A stretch of DNA of 64,000 nt, from assembly GCF_014193695.1 (NCBI RefSeq), contig NZ_JACHZR010000001.1, forward strand, positions 1,339,309-1,403,308. Direction: 5' to 3'. Below the pieces are notes generated by a model. That model was not told where the DNA came from. It worked only from the letters and a program-made list of their open reading frames with translations, and searched no databases. Made by a program: the position numbers and the translations under genes. This stretch comes from Rhizobium sp. BK316. Lineage in GTDB: Bacteria; Pseudomonadota; Alphaproteobacteria; Rhizobiales; Rhizobiaceae. How positions within the stretch are numbered: position 1 is the stretch's first letter; each line of letters starts with the position of its first letter. Of this stretch, positions 17,961 to 27,751 are shown piece by piece.

Positions 17961-19502
17961 ATGACCTTCTTCGAAACACTCGTTGCCCTGCTCGCCGTCG
18001 CCATCCTGCTCCTGCAGATCACCCGGCGCATGCACCTGCCCTATCCCGGCATTCTGGCTGCCGCCGGTGTCGGTGTGGCGATGTTGCCGGGGGCGCCTGT
18101 CATCCCGATCGATCCGCCGACGGCGCTTGCTCTGTTCATCGCTCCGGTCTTGGTCGACTCCGCCTATGACTTCCCGATGGGCGCGGCGCGGCGCATGCTG
18201 CTGCCGCTGATCTTCTATGCCGTCATTGCCGTTCTGGTCACGACAGGCGTCGTCGTGTCGATCAGCATGCTGACCGTCGGCCTGCCGATCGCAGTAGCCG
18301 TCACGCTCGGCGCCATTGTTGCGCCGCCCGATGCTGCTGCAGCGACCGCCGTGCTTTCCAATCTGCCGGTCGATCGCCGTGTCGATGCACTTCTCAAGGG
18401 TGAAAGCCTGTTCAACGACGCGACGGCGCTGCTGCTGTTCGGAGCAGCACTCACGGTCCAGGCGCGCGGCGGGCTCGATAGCGCGACCGCACTTCAGATC
18501 GGCTTTGCTGCACCCGGCGGCATTCTGTTCGGCATTGTCTTCGGCTTCTTCGTCTCACGGCTTCGGCCAATCACCGAGAATACGGTCGGCGGCACGCTGC
18601 TTCAGTTCGTCTATGCCTTTTCGACCTGGCTGATCGCCGAGCATCTGCACCTCTCTGCCGTGCTGGCAACGGTTGCGAGCGCCATGACAATCGCCATGCT
18701 GTCGACGGTCGACGATTCCCCGCGCATGCGGGTGCATTCCTTCGCCGTGTGGACGACCGTCGTTTTCCTGCTGAACGTCGTCGCCTTCCTGCTCATGGGC
18801 CTGCAGGCCCGCAGCATCCTGGAATCCATGTCCGCTGGCGAGCTCGAGCGAGCGCTCGGTTTTGCAGCCATCGTTGTGGTCGCTGTGATCCTTACACGTC
18901 TGGCGATGGCTTTCCTGCTGCACGCATACGTCATCTCACGCCACCGGCGCGGCAAGCTGCTGTCGCCTTTCAGGCATGGGGAGACCTTTCTGGTCGGCTG
19001 GTCCGGCATGCGCGGCCTCGTGACGCTCGCTACCGCCTTTGCCCTGCCTGCCGATTTTCCTGAACGGGACCTCGTCGTGCTGACGGCTTTTGCCGTGGTA
19101 CTGGCAACGCTCGTCATCCAGGGAGCGACACTCGCCCCGATGATCCATTTCCTGAAACTTGGGCGGCAGGCGCAAGTTCAAGACGAACTGGAAGCCGCAA
19201 GGCGCTCGCTTGCCGAAGCTGCATTTGAGCGGCTGGAGAAGGAAGGTGGCGCCGAGGCGGAGGCCATCCGAACGATCTGCAAGGATCACTGGACGGTGCC
19301 CTCGGAGGCCGGCGAGACCTCTCCGCTCGTACGCCGCCGCAAGCTGACGATCGCCGCCGTGATCGCTCAGCGACAACGCCTCGAGGAATTGCGCGACAAG
19401 GATAAGATCGGCGCGACGCAGTATCTCGAATTGCAGGAAGACCTCGACTGGAAGCAGCTCTCGGTCGGCTCCGATGAGGATCGGCGCATTACCGAGAGCT
19501 AA
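17961..19502 (+). CDS. Na+/H+ antiporter, CPA1 family
   Basis: About 513 residues with roughly twelve membrane spans and a hydrophilic C-terminal tail of about 110 residues. The motif LKGESLFNDATALLLF is the CPA1 ion-binding helix, with the Asn-Asp pair, and APPDAAAATAVL precedes it. The frame is open to 17910, but the membrane domain begins with MTFFETLVAL, so the ATG at 17961 is preferred; no strong ribosome binding site decides it. It exchanges protons for Na+ or K+ in the inner membrane. The gene is divergent from the flavin amine oxidase. Confidence 0.86.
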   Translation: MTFFETLVALLAVAILLLQITRRMHLPYPGILAAAGVGVAMLPGAPVIPIDPPTALALFIAPVLVDSAYDFPMGAARRMLLPLIFYAVIAVLVTTGVVVSISMLTVGLPIAVAVTLGAIVAPPDAAAATAVLSNLPVDRRVDALLKGESLFNDATALLLFGAALTVQARGGLDSATALQIGFAAPGGILFGIVFGFFVSRLRPITENTVGGTLLQFVYAFSTWLIAEHLHLSAVLATVASAMTIAMLSTVDDSPRMRVHSFAVWTTVVFLLNVVAFLLMGLQARSILESMSAGELERALGFAAIVVVAVILTRLAMAFLLHAYVISRHRRGKLLSPFRHGETFLVGWSGMRGLVTLATAFALPADFPERDLVVLTAFAVVLATLVIQGATLAPMIHFLKLGRQAQVQDELEAARRSLAEAAFERLEKEGGAEAEAIRTICKDHWTVPSEAGETSPLVRRRKLTIAAVIAQRQRLEELRDKDKIGATQYLELQEDLDWKQLSVGSDEDRRITES

Positions 19503-19519
19503 GGGTAGCCTGCAGACAA

Positions 19520-19542
19520 GGGGCGACCGTTGCAGCCGCCCC
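19520..19542. terminator. GC-rich hairpin between converging genes
   Basis: GGGGCG (19520-19525) pairs with CGCCCC (19537-19542) around an 11-nt loop, in the 61-bp gap between the antiporter and the copper amine oxidase, which converge here. There is no T-run, so any terminator function is weak. Confidence 0.35.
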
Positions 19543-19563
19543 CAATGCTGCAGCCGATCCCCG

Positions 19564-21561
19564 TCAATGTCCGCAGCAACTGCCGCTGGCCTTGTCCCCC
19601 TGATCGGAAGCGACCGAGCCGTGGTTGTCACGGCTGTGCTCATTGCGGGCAGCGGGGAGGTTCATGGCGATGTTGCTGTCGAAGAAACCATTCGGCTTCA
19701 GGGTAAAGCCTGCATATTCCACCGGCATGATCGGAAAATCCTCCGGTTTGCACACATGCGTATGCCCGAAAGAATGCCAGAGCACGATATCGGCGTTTTC
19801 GATATTCCGGTTGTTCTCGACATATTTCGGCAGGCCGTCCCCACCTGCATGCACATTCGGATAGTCGCCGGACGCATATTTTTCCTTCGCGTCGAAAGCC
19901 GTCACCCAGATGTGCTTCTTGGCAAAGCCGCCGCGCTGAGCAACCGTCGATCCGTCCTGGGCGAGCATCAGGGGACTTGGCATGACCACCATTTTATAGC
20001 CGGGCGCATTGCCCACGGAATTACGCTCGTTGGGGTTCTGGACCTTCCAATACCGGCCGGTCTCGCCATTGGCGACGGCGGGACTGTCGAGCTCCCGTTT
20101 CAAGATCTTCGTCTTCGTATCGAAGACATTGCCGTAGGGATTGTCCTCTCCCCATGGGCGTGGCTGGAACTCATGCTCAGTGACGGTGTTCCCGCCGCCA
20201 TCGATATCCATGTGCAGGCGCGCATTGAAGAAATGCTGGTGGGTCGGGCCACCGAGATTGTCGTCGACCATTCCACCCCAGGCATATTTCTGGCCGCCTG
20301 CCACAGCCGCGGTCTGAATAATGCCGGTCAGCTTTGCCTCGAGCTGGATGGTGCCGTCCTGATAGAGATACCAGTAGAAGCCATAGTCATAATTGCCGAC
20401 CGTCGCGAAGAAGGAGATGACGAGACGGCGGGATCTCCTCACTTCGAAAATGCCGTTTCTGAACTCGTAGTGCTTCCAGAGGATCCCAAAATCCTCTTCA
20501 TGCATGCAGACGGCGTTCTTCATGATCACCGGCTGGCCGAAATCATCGGCCGACGGAATATCGAAATAGTGTATCTGGCCAAGGCAATCGCAGCCGAGCT
20601 CAAGGCTGTTGGCGAGCCGTCCCAGCCCATATTCTCCGGCGTCGAAAGCGCTCTTCCAATAGTGGTTGGCGGTCGGATCGGCATAGGGCACGACCATTTC
20701 GGTCACCGAGGCACGAAAGATCACGGGACGAAGCTTGCCGCCGTTTTTAATCCCAAGCTCATGCAGGACGAGACCTTCGCGGGGCGTAAAACCGACGCGA
20801 AACAACCAATCCTGCCATTGCACCGTCCAGCCGTCGACCGAGAAGCTCGGTCCCTGCGGCTGCACGATGTTGAGCGGCTTTACATCCTGGCGGACGTCGG
20901 GAAAGGACTCCTGTCCGTAATTCCGCTTCTTCCTCGGCACCGGAATGACGGTCTCGTCGTCGACAAGATCGACCACTTTATTGCTGATCAGGTCGACAAC
21001 CGCAACGACCCCTTCGATCGGATGGGCATAGCCGTTGTCGCGGATATCCTCGCGCCAATAGGAGACGGCGCGAACGATGCGGGCGCCCTTTTCAAACTCC
21101 CGTCCGAAAAAACCCGAGGAAAACGGGTCGATCTGGACGAGCGGAATATCTTCCTCGGTGATACCGCGCTTCTTGACCGCAGCAATCCAGCGCGGGTCCG
21201 ATTTGACTGTGGCCTCAACGGTCTCGAACTCGCAAAGCATGACCGGCGGCTGCCCATAAGGCGCTGATTCAAGCAGCAGCCTCTTGTGCTCGACGACAGT
21301 TTTTTTTGACAGCTCGACGATCGATTCATGAACCTCGCCCGAGCTGGAATCCAGCGACAGGACAAATGCCAGCCGGGGAAGCTTCCTTCCTTCGCGATGC
21401 ATGGCCATGTCGGATTTTGTCGGCTCCTCTAGGCGAATGATCGGGAAGCGGATCGATTGCGGCAGTTGCTTTTCGTCCTTCAGAATTGCGACTGCTTCCG
21501 AGATCTCGGTCAGGCTCAGCGGGTCGAGCGGATAGGCGAGCGTTTCTACAACGGCGTCCAT
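19564..21561 (-). CDS. Copper amine oxidase (primary-amine oxidase, TPQ)
   Basis: 665 residues. The self-processing topaquinone motif is N-Y-D-Y with the precursor Tyr at about 391. The catalytic-base Asp is at about 307 (AFDAGEYG), and copper His residues are at about 441 and 443 (THQHF) and about 602 (GHTHVCKPEDFP). It oxidises primary amines to aldehydes, ammonia and H2O2. The frame is open to 21672, but AAGGA precedes the ATG at 21561. No signal peptide is seen. The C-terminus ends in an unusual CCGH, a possible extra metal site. It lies downstream of an APC permease on the same strand. Confidence 0.93.
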   Translation of the reverse strand: MDAVVETLAYPLDPLSLTEISEAVAILKDEKQLPQSIRFPIIRLEEPTKSDMAMHREGRKLPRLAFVLSLDSSSGEVHESIVELSKKTVVEHKRLLLESAPYGQPPVMLCEFETVEATVKSDPRWIAAVKKRGITEEDIPLVQIDPFSSGFFGREFEKGARIVRAVSYWREDIRDNGYAHPIEGVVAVVDLISNKVVDLVDDETVIPVPRKKRNYGQESFPDVRQDVKPLNIVQPQGPSFSVDGWTVQWQDWLFRVGFTPREGLVLHELGIKNGGKLRPVIFRASVTEMVVPYADPTANHYWKSAFDAGEYGLGRLANSLELGCDCLGQIHYFDIPSADDFGQPVIMKNAVCMHEEDFGILWKHYEFRNGIFEVRRSRRLVISFFATVGNYDYGFYWYLYQDGTIQLEAKLTGIIQTAAVAGGQKYAWGGMVDDNLGGPTHQHFFNARLHMDIDGGGNTVTEHEFQPRPWGEDNPYGNVFDTKTKILKRELDSPAVANGETGRYWKVQNPNERNSVGNAPGYKMVVMPSPLMLAQDGSTVAQRGGFAKKHIWVTAFDAKEKYASGDYPNVHAGGDGLPKYVENNRNIENADIVLWHSFGHTHVCKPEDFPIMPVEYAGFTLKPNGFFDSNIAMNLPAARNEHSRDNHGSVASDQGDKASGSCCGH

Positions 21562-21792
21562 TGTCAGTCCTTCATGTGCTTTGGGTGGTGGACAGTGCGC
21601 ATCCGGCTGCGCACTGGGAGGCTCAGCGTCAGCGGCCGGCGCAGATGTCCATTTCGGGCGTGCGATCGCCATGGATGCAGAAGACAGAACAAAATGCGTG
21701 TGCTTCTGCCGCCACCAGGATTGTGACTGTCGTCAAAGCCATCAAGATGATCAGCGACATCCGGTCGACGAGGGTCAAAGGTTGAAGTCTCG

Positions 21793-23232
21793 TCATTCGA
21801 ATGCCTTCCCGAGCGAAGCATAGAGTTCAGGCTTCACGGTCCTGATGCGCACCGCAAAGGCCGCCCCGATCAGGCCGGTCAGCACCACCACCAGCGGGAA
21901 GGATTTCACGATCGCGCTTTCCGATCCCGACAGGAGCGGCAGGTTGATGATGACGAGGATGATTGAGCCGAGGATACCGAGCAGCGCCAGGAGCGGTGCC
22001 ACCGTCGTGGTCCATAGACTGTAGCGACGCGGCAATCCCCAGAAGAACAGAACGATTGCCACGCAGACGAGGGCCTGGACAGCCAGGATCCCGAGAACGG
22101 CCAAAGCGGACATCCAGGAAAAGACGACCGTATAGGGATCGGCACCGGCTGCGACGAAGCAGACAAGCGCGAGGGCGGCAGAGGCGCTCTGGACGGTACC
22201 CGCCATATAGGGCGAACCGTGGACCGGATGAACCTTGCCCAAAGCCCTGACCACCAGCCCTTCGCGCCCAAGCGCGTAGAAATACCGGTTCAGCGTGTTG
22301 TGGAAGGACAGAATGCAGGCAAAGAGGCTGGTGATCAGCAGGATATTCATCACCTGCGACGACCATTGTCCGAGGATGGTGTCTACAGCGACAAAATAGA
22401 AGCTTTCCAGGCCGCTGCCGGCCGTCGCCTGCACCTTCGAAGGGCCATAGAACTGCACGATGGCCCAGGTCGACAGCGCGTAGAAGACGGTGATCAGCAA
22501 AACGGCGGCATAGGTTGCGCGCGGGATCGTCTTTTCCGGGTTTTCCGCCTCTTCTCCGAAGATAGCGGTGGCCTCAAAGCCAATGAAGGAGCCAACCACA
22601 AAGACGAGCGCCACGCCGAGGCCCGGCGAAAACACGGTGGCCGGGCTGAAGGAGGAGAGGCTGAAACCTTCCGGCCCACCGCCGGTCAGCACAATGCCGA
22701 TGTCGAGAAGCAGCAGGATTGCCACTTCAGCCAGCATGCAGATCCCGAGGATCGTGCCTGAAAAGGCAATGTTTCGCTGGCCGCAAAGATGGACGGCCAC
22801 CAGCGCGGCAAAGGACCACGCCCACCATGGAAGTGCCACGATCGATGCCACGGCGCCGCTCATGAAGACACCGAACAATCCGTAGATGGCGATCTGTACC
22901 GACGAATAGGTCAGAAGCGCCATCAGCGCACCGCCGACACCGGCCGGCTTGCCGATGCCCTGCGTGATGTAGGTGTAGAAGGCGCCCGTCCCGCCGACAT
23001 GCCGGCTCATCGCCGTGAAGCCGACCGAGAAGATGAGATACAGGATCCCCGCCAGGACGAAGGCACCCGGTACACCGGGTCCATTGCCGAACGCGAAAGC
23101 GGCGGGCGTGGCGCCGACAACGGCGGTGAGCGGCGCTGCTGCCGCCACGACGAAGAAGACGATATGGGCAAGGCCGACGGAGTTTTTCGCGAGGCGATCG
23201 GGAGGATTTCCCAAAATGGTGTGCGTTGTCAT
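21793..23232 (-). CDS. APC-family amino acid/amine permease
   Basis: 479 residues with twelve predicted spans. The first span carries VFFVVAAAAPLTAVVG, typical of APC transporters, and the helix-6 region reads FIGFEATAIFGEEAENPEKTIP, the conserved GEE-type motif. It is transcribed towards the copper amine oxidase (231-bp gap), so it may import the amine that enzyme oxidises. An AraC-type regulator is divergent from it. Confidence 0.9.
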   Translation of the reverse strand: MTTHTILGNPPDRLAKNSVGLAHIVFFVVAAAAPLTAVVGATPAAFAFGNGPGVPGAFVLAGILYLIFSVGFTAMSRHVGGTGAFYTYITQGIGKPAGVGGALMALLTYSSVQIAIYGLFGVFMSGAVASIVALPWWAWSFAALVAVHLCGQRNIAFSGTILGICMLAEVAILLLLDIGIVLTGGGPEGFSLSSFSPATVFSPGLGVALVFVVGSFIGFEATAIFGEEAENPEKTIPRATYAAVLLITVFYALSTWAIVQFYGPSKVQATAGSGLESFYFVAVDTILGQWSSQVMNILLITSLFACILSFHNTLNRYFYALGREGLVVRALGKVHPVHGSPYMAGTVQSASAALALVCFVAAGADPYTVVFSWMSALAVLGILAVQALVCVAIVLFFWGLPRRYSLWTTTVAPLLALLGILGSIILVIINLPLLSGSESAIVKSFPLVVVLTGLIGAAFAVRIRTVKPELYASLGKAFE

Positions 23233-23277
23233 GAGAACCCCTGTTTTTGATTTTCATCAACACGGTAGCCACGACCG

Positions 23278-23307
23278 ATTGGCCTCAAAATTGCAGTTCA
23301 TGCCAAT
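23278..23307. promoter_or_regulatory. Inverted repeat in the permease/AraC divergent promoter region
   Basis: ATTGGC (23278-23283) and GCCAAT (23302-23307) form a perfect dyad with an 18-bp spacer, midway in the 118-bp gap between the divergent permease and AraC genes. It is a candidate regulator binding site; no functional evidence is visible. Confidence 0.35.
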
Positions 23308-23350
23308 GAATCGATAATTTGCGCCATCACTGGCGGCGGGGAACAAAAAC

Positions 23351-24364
23351 ATGTCATCTGCCCAGCAAACCGGCACGTCCGCGCAGATATTTGCTTCAAT
23401 TCGTGCGTCTGTGCTGCTGCCGCTCATCGAACAAATCGACCGGAAATCCGGCAAGGCAGATGTATTGCTCGCCCTTCACGGTCTTCTGCGCAGCCAGCTT
23501 GACGATCCCTATGCCATGGTCCCCATGAACCGATATGTGGCGATCTTTGAAGATGCGGCATCGATCGTCGGAGATCCGACGATGGGCGCATTGCTTGGAA
23601 CCCTGTTCAAGCCGAGCGATATCGGCCCGATCGGCGTGCTCTTTTCGATATCGAGCACGATCCGTACCGGCTTCGAACGATTGGCGAAATATGTGAACAC
23701 CGTCCAGAGCGGCACCAATTCCGGTGTTTTTCAGGAAGACGGCAATCTGGTCTGGAGCTACCGCCTCGACGATCCCAGGCTCTGGCCGAGACGACAGGAC
23801 AGCGAGTTCACGCTGGCCGCGTCCTGCCAACTCGTCCGCGCCTGTTTTGCCCGCGGGTGGAGGCCGGTCGAAGTCCATTTCGAGCATCGGGCGCCTCGTG
23901 ATCCGACGACCTTGCAACGGATTTTCCGGGCTCCTTTAAAATTTAGCGAGTCTGCCAATCGCATCGTGGTTTCGGGGCAAGATGCCCGCCGCGTCTACCG
24001 CCAGGAACAGCTCGACCTGGCGGCGGTCCTGGAGCGCCATATCGCAGATCTGAGCGGCAGGTTGTTGCAGTCGGATTCGACCGTCAATCATGTCCGATCA
24101 TTGATCGGGATCTATCTGGGACACAAGCCCATCACGCTCGTCGGGCTTTCGCAGGAGCTCAGCCTTTCGCCGCGAACCTTGCAGCGGCGGCTCTCCGAGC
24201 AGGGGACGTCGTTGAGGGATCTCATGCGGGAATACCGCCAAAGTATCCTTGCGCTGCAAAGACAGAATGGCGCAGTCAGAATGAAAGAGCTTGCTCAAGT
24301 CCTGGGTTACGCGGACGAGACGGTGCTGTGGCGAGCCCGCAAACATTGGGAACGTATGCAGTAG
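23351..24364 (+). CDS. AraC-family transcriptional regulator
   Basis: 337 residues. An N-terminal sensor domain of the arabinose-binding/OruR-like type (about 1-220) is followed by an AraC double helix-turn-helix (about 240-337: LVGLSQELSLSPRTLQRRL, then MKELAQVLGYADET). Divergence from the APC permease and copper amine oxidase genes suggests that it controls them in response to an amine or amino acid. The C-terminus stops soon after the second helix-turn-helix, which is normal for the family. Confidence 0.88.
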   Translation: MSSAQQTGTSAQIFASIRASVLLPLIEQIDRKSGKADVLLALHGLLRSQLDDPYAMVPMNRYVAIFEDAASIVGDPTMGALLGTLFKPSDIGPIGVLFSISSTIRTGFERLAKYVNTVQSGTNSGVFQEDGNLVWSYRLDDPRLWPRRQDSEFTLAASCQLVRACFARGWRPVEVHFEHRAPRDPTTLQRIFRAPLKFSESANRIVVSGQDARRVYRQEQLDLAAVLERHIADLSGRLLQSDSTVNHVRSLIGIYLGHKPITLVGLSQELSLSPRTLQRRLSEQGTSLRDLMREYRQSILALQRQNGAVRMKELAQVLGYADETVLWRARKHWERMQ

Positions 24365-24433
24365 GCGGCAAACAATGCTGCGGCAGGTCCATAGGGCCAA
24401 CCGCAGCGATCAAGGAAATTCGGCCCGGCGCCC

Positions 24434-25240
24434 TCAACGGATGCTAAACGGGAAATATTTCGCGTTGATCGTGTCGTAGGTGTCGTTAGCCTCGATCTCT
24501 TCGAGCGCAGCATTGAGTTTGTCCAACAACGGCTTGTCGCTCGGGCGTACGGCGATGCCGGCTCCGTCACCAAAATATTCGGTGTTCTTGATATCCTTGC
24601 CCTTGAATTCGCAGCAGCCGCCCGCCTTGGTGTTTGCGAGCCAGTCGTAGACCGCGAGCTTGTCTTCCAGGATGATATCGACCTTGCCGTCGGCGAGGCC
24701 CTTGTAAAGATCCGGAGACGCGTGGAACACGGTCGTCGCGATGCCGCTGTAGAACTTTTTGGCGTAGGATTCCTGGGAGGTTGCTGCCGTCACGCCGAGC
24801 CGCAGTTTCTTCAGATCATCGGGTGACGTGCCGGCAATCTCGTCGTTTTTGCGCGCGATGAAGACCGTCGGGCTGTCATAATATTTCTGGGTGAAGGCAA
24901 CCTTTTGGCGCCGCTCCGCGCTCATCGACATCGACGAAATGATCGCGTCATATTTGTTGTCGAGCAGATTCGGGATCATCGCCGTCCATTCCTGGATGAC
25001 GAATTCGCACTTCAATTTCGCAGTCTCGCAAAGGGCCTTGGCGATATCCACGTCGAATCCCTGAAGCTGGTTATTGGAATCGACATAGTTGAATGGTGGA
25101 AATGCGCCCTCGACGGCTATGCGGATGCTGTCGTTTTCGGCGGCTCGGACAACAGCAGGTTCAAAAATACCAACCGCAACAACGGCCGTGCAGGCAAATG
25201 CGAAGAACTTCGAAGGATAGAGAGATCCTAATCGCAACAT
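24434..25240 (-). CDS. Polar amino acid ABC transporter substrate-binding protein (orphan)
   Basis: 268 residues with a signal peptide ending near VVRAAEN and the family-3 fold of HisJ/ArgT (GAFPPFNYVD, GFDVDIAKALCETAKLKCEFV, AAISS-like AIISSMSMSAERR). The frame is open to 25309; AAGGTG six bases before the ATG at 25240 decides the start. No permease or ATPase genes adjoin it, so it must work with transport subunits encoded elsewhere. The two adjacent Cys in GGCCEF are unusual but within the common variable region. Confidence 0.9.
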   Translation of the reverse strand: MLRLGSLYPSKFFAFACTAVVAVGIFEPAVVRAAENDSIRIAVEGAFPPFNYVDSNNQLQGFDVDIAKALCETAKLKCEFVIQEWTAMIPNLLDNKYDAIISSMSMSAERRQKVAFTQKYYDSPTVFIARKNDEIAGTSPDDLKKLRLGVTAATSQESYAKKFYSGIATTVFHASPDLYKGLADGKVDIILEDKLAVYDWLANTKAGGCCEFKGKDIKNTEYFGDGAGIAVRPSDKPLLDKLNAALEEIEANDTYDTINAKYFPFSIR

Positions 25241-25419
25241 ATCAATCACCTTGATGTAGAGCTCGATCGCCAACCTTGCATCGGCAAGCGTTGCGCAATG
25301 AGCAGCCAATCACAAAACAATTAAAAAGCTCATCATTTTCGGCCATTAATTTTGATGCTGCTTGAAAAGCATTTTGTAAACAATCGAGGTCAGTATCAGG
25401 GCGCTCGGGAGAAGACTGC

Positions 25420-27741
25420 GTGCCTGCTGATCCGCCTTTAAGATTATTCGCTCACAGAGCGACCTGGACATCGTCCGGGTCGATACTGGTGCTGCTTGCG
25501 ATCAGCGGGCTGGCAATTCTCGGCCTGGTGTTCCTGGCTGCTATCTGGGCCGGGAGGGAAAGCGACGCAGCCGCCCTCGATCGGCAGCGCCAACTCGTCA
25601 ACAGCCGCCTTCTGGATCAGGTCCGGCGTGTATCTCAGGATATCCAGCTGATGGGTGCAGGTTATGCTTCGCTGCTGGTGGCGGATTCAGCAACGGCCAG
25701 CGGCAAGAGCGAGCGCGCAGGCGCGACATCGGCCGCGACATTCGGCAAGATCGCGACAACGGTATTCGGTTACAACGCGGCGTTCCTCGTGACCCCGGCA
25801 GGCGAGCTTGCTCTACAGTCCGATCCCGAAACGAAACGCCGCTTCAAATGGGTGCGTCCGCTGCTTCAGCCGATGATCCAGGATCTGGAAGCAACGCACC
25901 ATGATGTACCGGGAGGGCCGAGCTCCGATCCGGAACCAAGCCGCGTGGAGCTGATGCGACTTGAGGGCCGCCCTTCGGTCGCGGGCGTCGTTTCGGTCAC
26001 GCGCTCGTCGAAAGTGGATCCCCGGAAAGGAAATGACGGCAACAGGCTCTACCTCGTGGCGTTCCGCTTCCTCGACGGTGTCACGCTCGATACGCTGAGC
26101 CGCGAACAGGGACTGGCCGGCGCTCGTTATGCCCGCACCGCGGATCAGGAGCAGAATGAAGTCGCGTTCGAAATCGAGGCGACGGCGTCAGGCGACCCTA
26201 TCGGCTTCATCATCTGGAGGCCGGATCTGCCGGGCTCACGCGTCATCGGCCGGCTTGTTCCCGTGCTCTCCGTGGCCGGCCTTGTCATCGCAGGCCTCTT
26301 CTTCGCCTTGATGGGCCGTTTGCGCGGCAGCCTAAGAGAACTCAGCGCAAGCGAACATCATGCGCGGCATCTTTCGCTGCATGACGTTTTGACGGGCCTG
26401 CCGAACCGGGCGCTCTTTGCGGCCCGTTTCGAGCAATGCCTTGCGGCCATGAAATCGCCTGGCGAGCGCGCCGTCCTTGCCCTTGTCGATCTCGACAAAT
26501 TCAAGGAAGTGAACGACATTCATGGGCATGCCGCCGGTGATGAGCTGCTGCGCGGCGCCGTCGACAGGATGAATGCCCTGATCGAATCAGGCGACACGCT
26601 TGCAAGGCTCGGCGGCGATGAATTCGCGCTGCTTCTTCCCGATGTCAGGGAGGGCGACGATAGCTGCATCCTCCTCTGCAACGCCATTATCGAGGCCCTG
26701 AGCAAGCCGTTCCAGCTTCGTGGCGGCGACGTCGTCGTCCGCATCGGATGCTCGATCGGTATTGCTGCCTTTCATGACGCGGCCCAGGCAACCAGCGAGG
26801 TTTTGCGGCGTGCGGACGTTGCCCTTTACGAGGCCAAGACCAACGGGCGAGGCCGCCTGGTCGAATATGATCCGTCCCTGGATCACCGGGTGGAGGCACG
26901 CGAAAGCCTCAAGAACGACCTTCGCCTCGTGCTGGAAGACAGCGCAGGTTTGCCCGATATGGCGGACAACTCCCGCACCAGCGCCGTCGGCCAATTGGAA
27001 GTCTTCTTTCAGGGCGTGCATCGTGCCGACGCGCATGGGAACCTTTCGGGCGCCGAGGCTCTCCTGCGCTGGCGCCATCCGATCCAGGGACTGCTGTCAC
27101 CAGACAAATTCATCCCCATCGCCGAGGAGGCCGGCATGATCGACCAGCTTGGCGAATGGGTGCTGAGGAATGCCGCAAAGGCGGCCACGAACTGGCCGGC
27201 CGATATGTCGGTCGCCGTCAACGTTTCGCCCTCACAAATCCGGCATCGGGACTTCGACCGCCACGTGCTCTCCATCCTGACCGAAACCGGCCTGCCGCCA
27301 TCGCGGCTGGAACTGGAACTGACGGAAGCCGCACTCTTCAACATCGATGAAAATGCTCAAGGAACGCTCGGCAAGCTTCGGTCGCAGGGGATCCGGATTG
27401 CGCTTGATGATTTCGGCACCGGCTTCTCGTCGCTGAGCCACCTCATTCAATTCAACATCGACCGGATCAAGATCGACCGCTCCTTCGTGCGGTTGCTGGG
27501 AACACAAGCCGAGGGTGCGGCCATCGTTTCGGCGATCCTAGGTTTGAGCCGCACGCTTGGAAAAGCGACGACGGCCGAAGGCGTCGAGACCGAAGGGCAG
27601 AGAGACTTTCTCGTCGCGGCCGGCTGCAACGACCTGCAGGGTTTCCTGTTCTCCCGCCCCATGCCCCCGGCTGAGTTCCTCTCTTCGTTGCGCTCGACGG
27701 AAGCGGTAAGGTCAACAGCGGTATCCTCGTCGCACGGCTGA
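25420..27741 (+). CDS. Membrane GGDEF-EAL cyclic-di-GMP signalling protein with CHASE4-like sensor
   Basis: 773 residues. One span at about 20-44, a periplasmic CHASE4-like sensor (about 45-275), a second span at about 278-298, GGDEF (398-402) and an EAL domain from about 500. GGDEF residues are intact, so synthesis of c-di-GMP is possible. The inhibitory RxxD site is not found (ESGD occupies it). In EAL, the E of EALLRW, NVSPSQ, ELTEAAL, DDFGTGFSSL and EGVET are present, but the usual YQP is FFQG. It starts at GTG (25420) after GGGAGAAG and converges on fhuB. Confidence 0.92.
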   Translation: MPADPPLRLFAHRATWTSSGSILVLLAISGLAILGLVFLAAIWAGRESDAAALDRQRQLVNSRLLDQVRRVSQDIQLMGAGYASLLVADSATASGKSERAGATSAATFGKIATTVFGYNAAFLVTPAGELALQSDPETKRRFKWVRPLLQPMIQDLEATHHDVPGGPSSDPEPSRVELMRLEGRPSVAGVVSVTRSSKVDPRKGNDGNRLYLVAFRFLDGVTLDTLSREQGLAGARYARTADQEQNEVAFEIEATASGDPIGFIIWRPDLPGSRVIGRLVPVLSVAGLVIAGLFFALMGRLRGSLRELSASEHHARHLSLHDVLTGLPNRALFAARFEQCLAAMKSPGERAVLALVDLDKFKEVNDIHGHAAGDELLRGAVDRMNALIESGDTLARLGGDEFALLLPDVREGDDSCILLCNAIIEALSKPFQLRGGDVVVRIGCSIGIAAFHDAAQATSEVLRRADVALYEAKTNGRGRLVEYDPSLDHRVEARESLKNDLRLVLEDSAGLPDMADNSRTSAVGQLEVFFQGVHRADAHGNLSGAEALLRWRHPIQGLLSPDKFIPIAEEAGMIDQLGEWVLRNAAKAATNWPADMSVAVNVSPSQIRHRDFDRHVLSILTETGLPPSRLELELTEAALFNIDENAQGTLGKLRSQGIRIALDDFGTGFSSLSHLIQFNIDRIKIDRSFVRLLGTQAEGAAIVSAILGLSRTLGKATTAEGVETEGQRDFLVAAGCNDLQGFLFSRPMPPAEFLSSLRSTEAVRSTAVSSSHG

Positions 27742-27751
27742 CGGCCAGCCC

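Noticed and set aside
19474..21267. A 597-codon plus-strand open frame opposite the copper amine oxidase
   Set aside because: It is antisense to an enzyme with all catalytic residues in place and contains no domain of its own.
21562..21672. N-terminal extension of the copper amine oxidase by 37 residues
   Set aside because: The frame is open, but no ribosome binding site precedes 21672, whereas AAGGA fits the ATG at 21561, and the extension has low-complexity Pro/Ala composition.
23280..23300. Sigma-54-like promoter (TGGCAT ... TGCA) before the APC permease
   Set aside because: The GG and GC elements are eight bases apart instead of the required ten.
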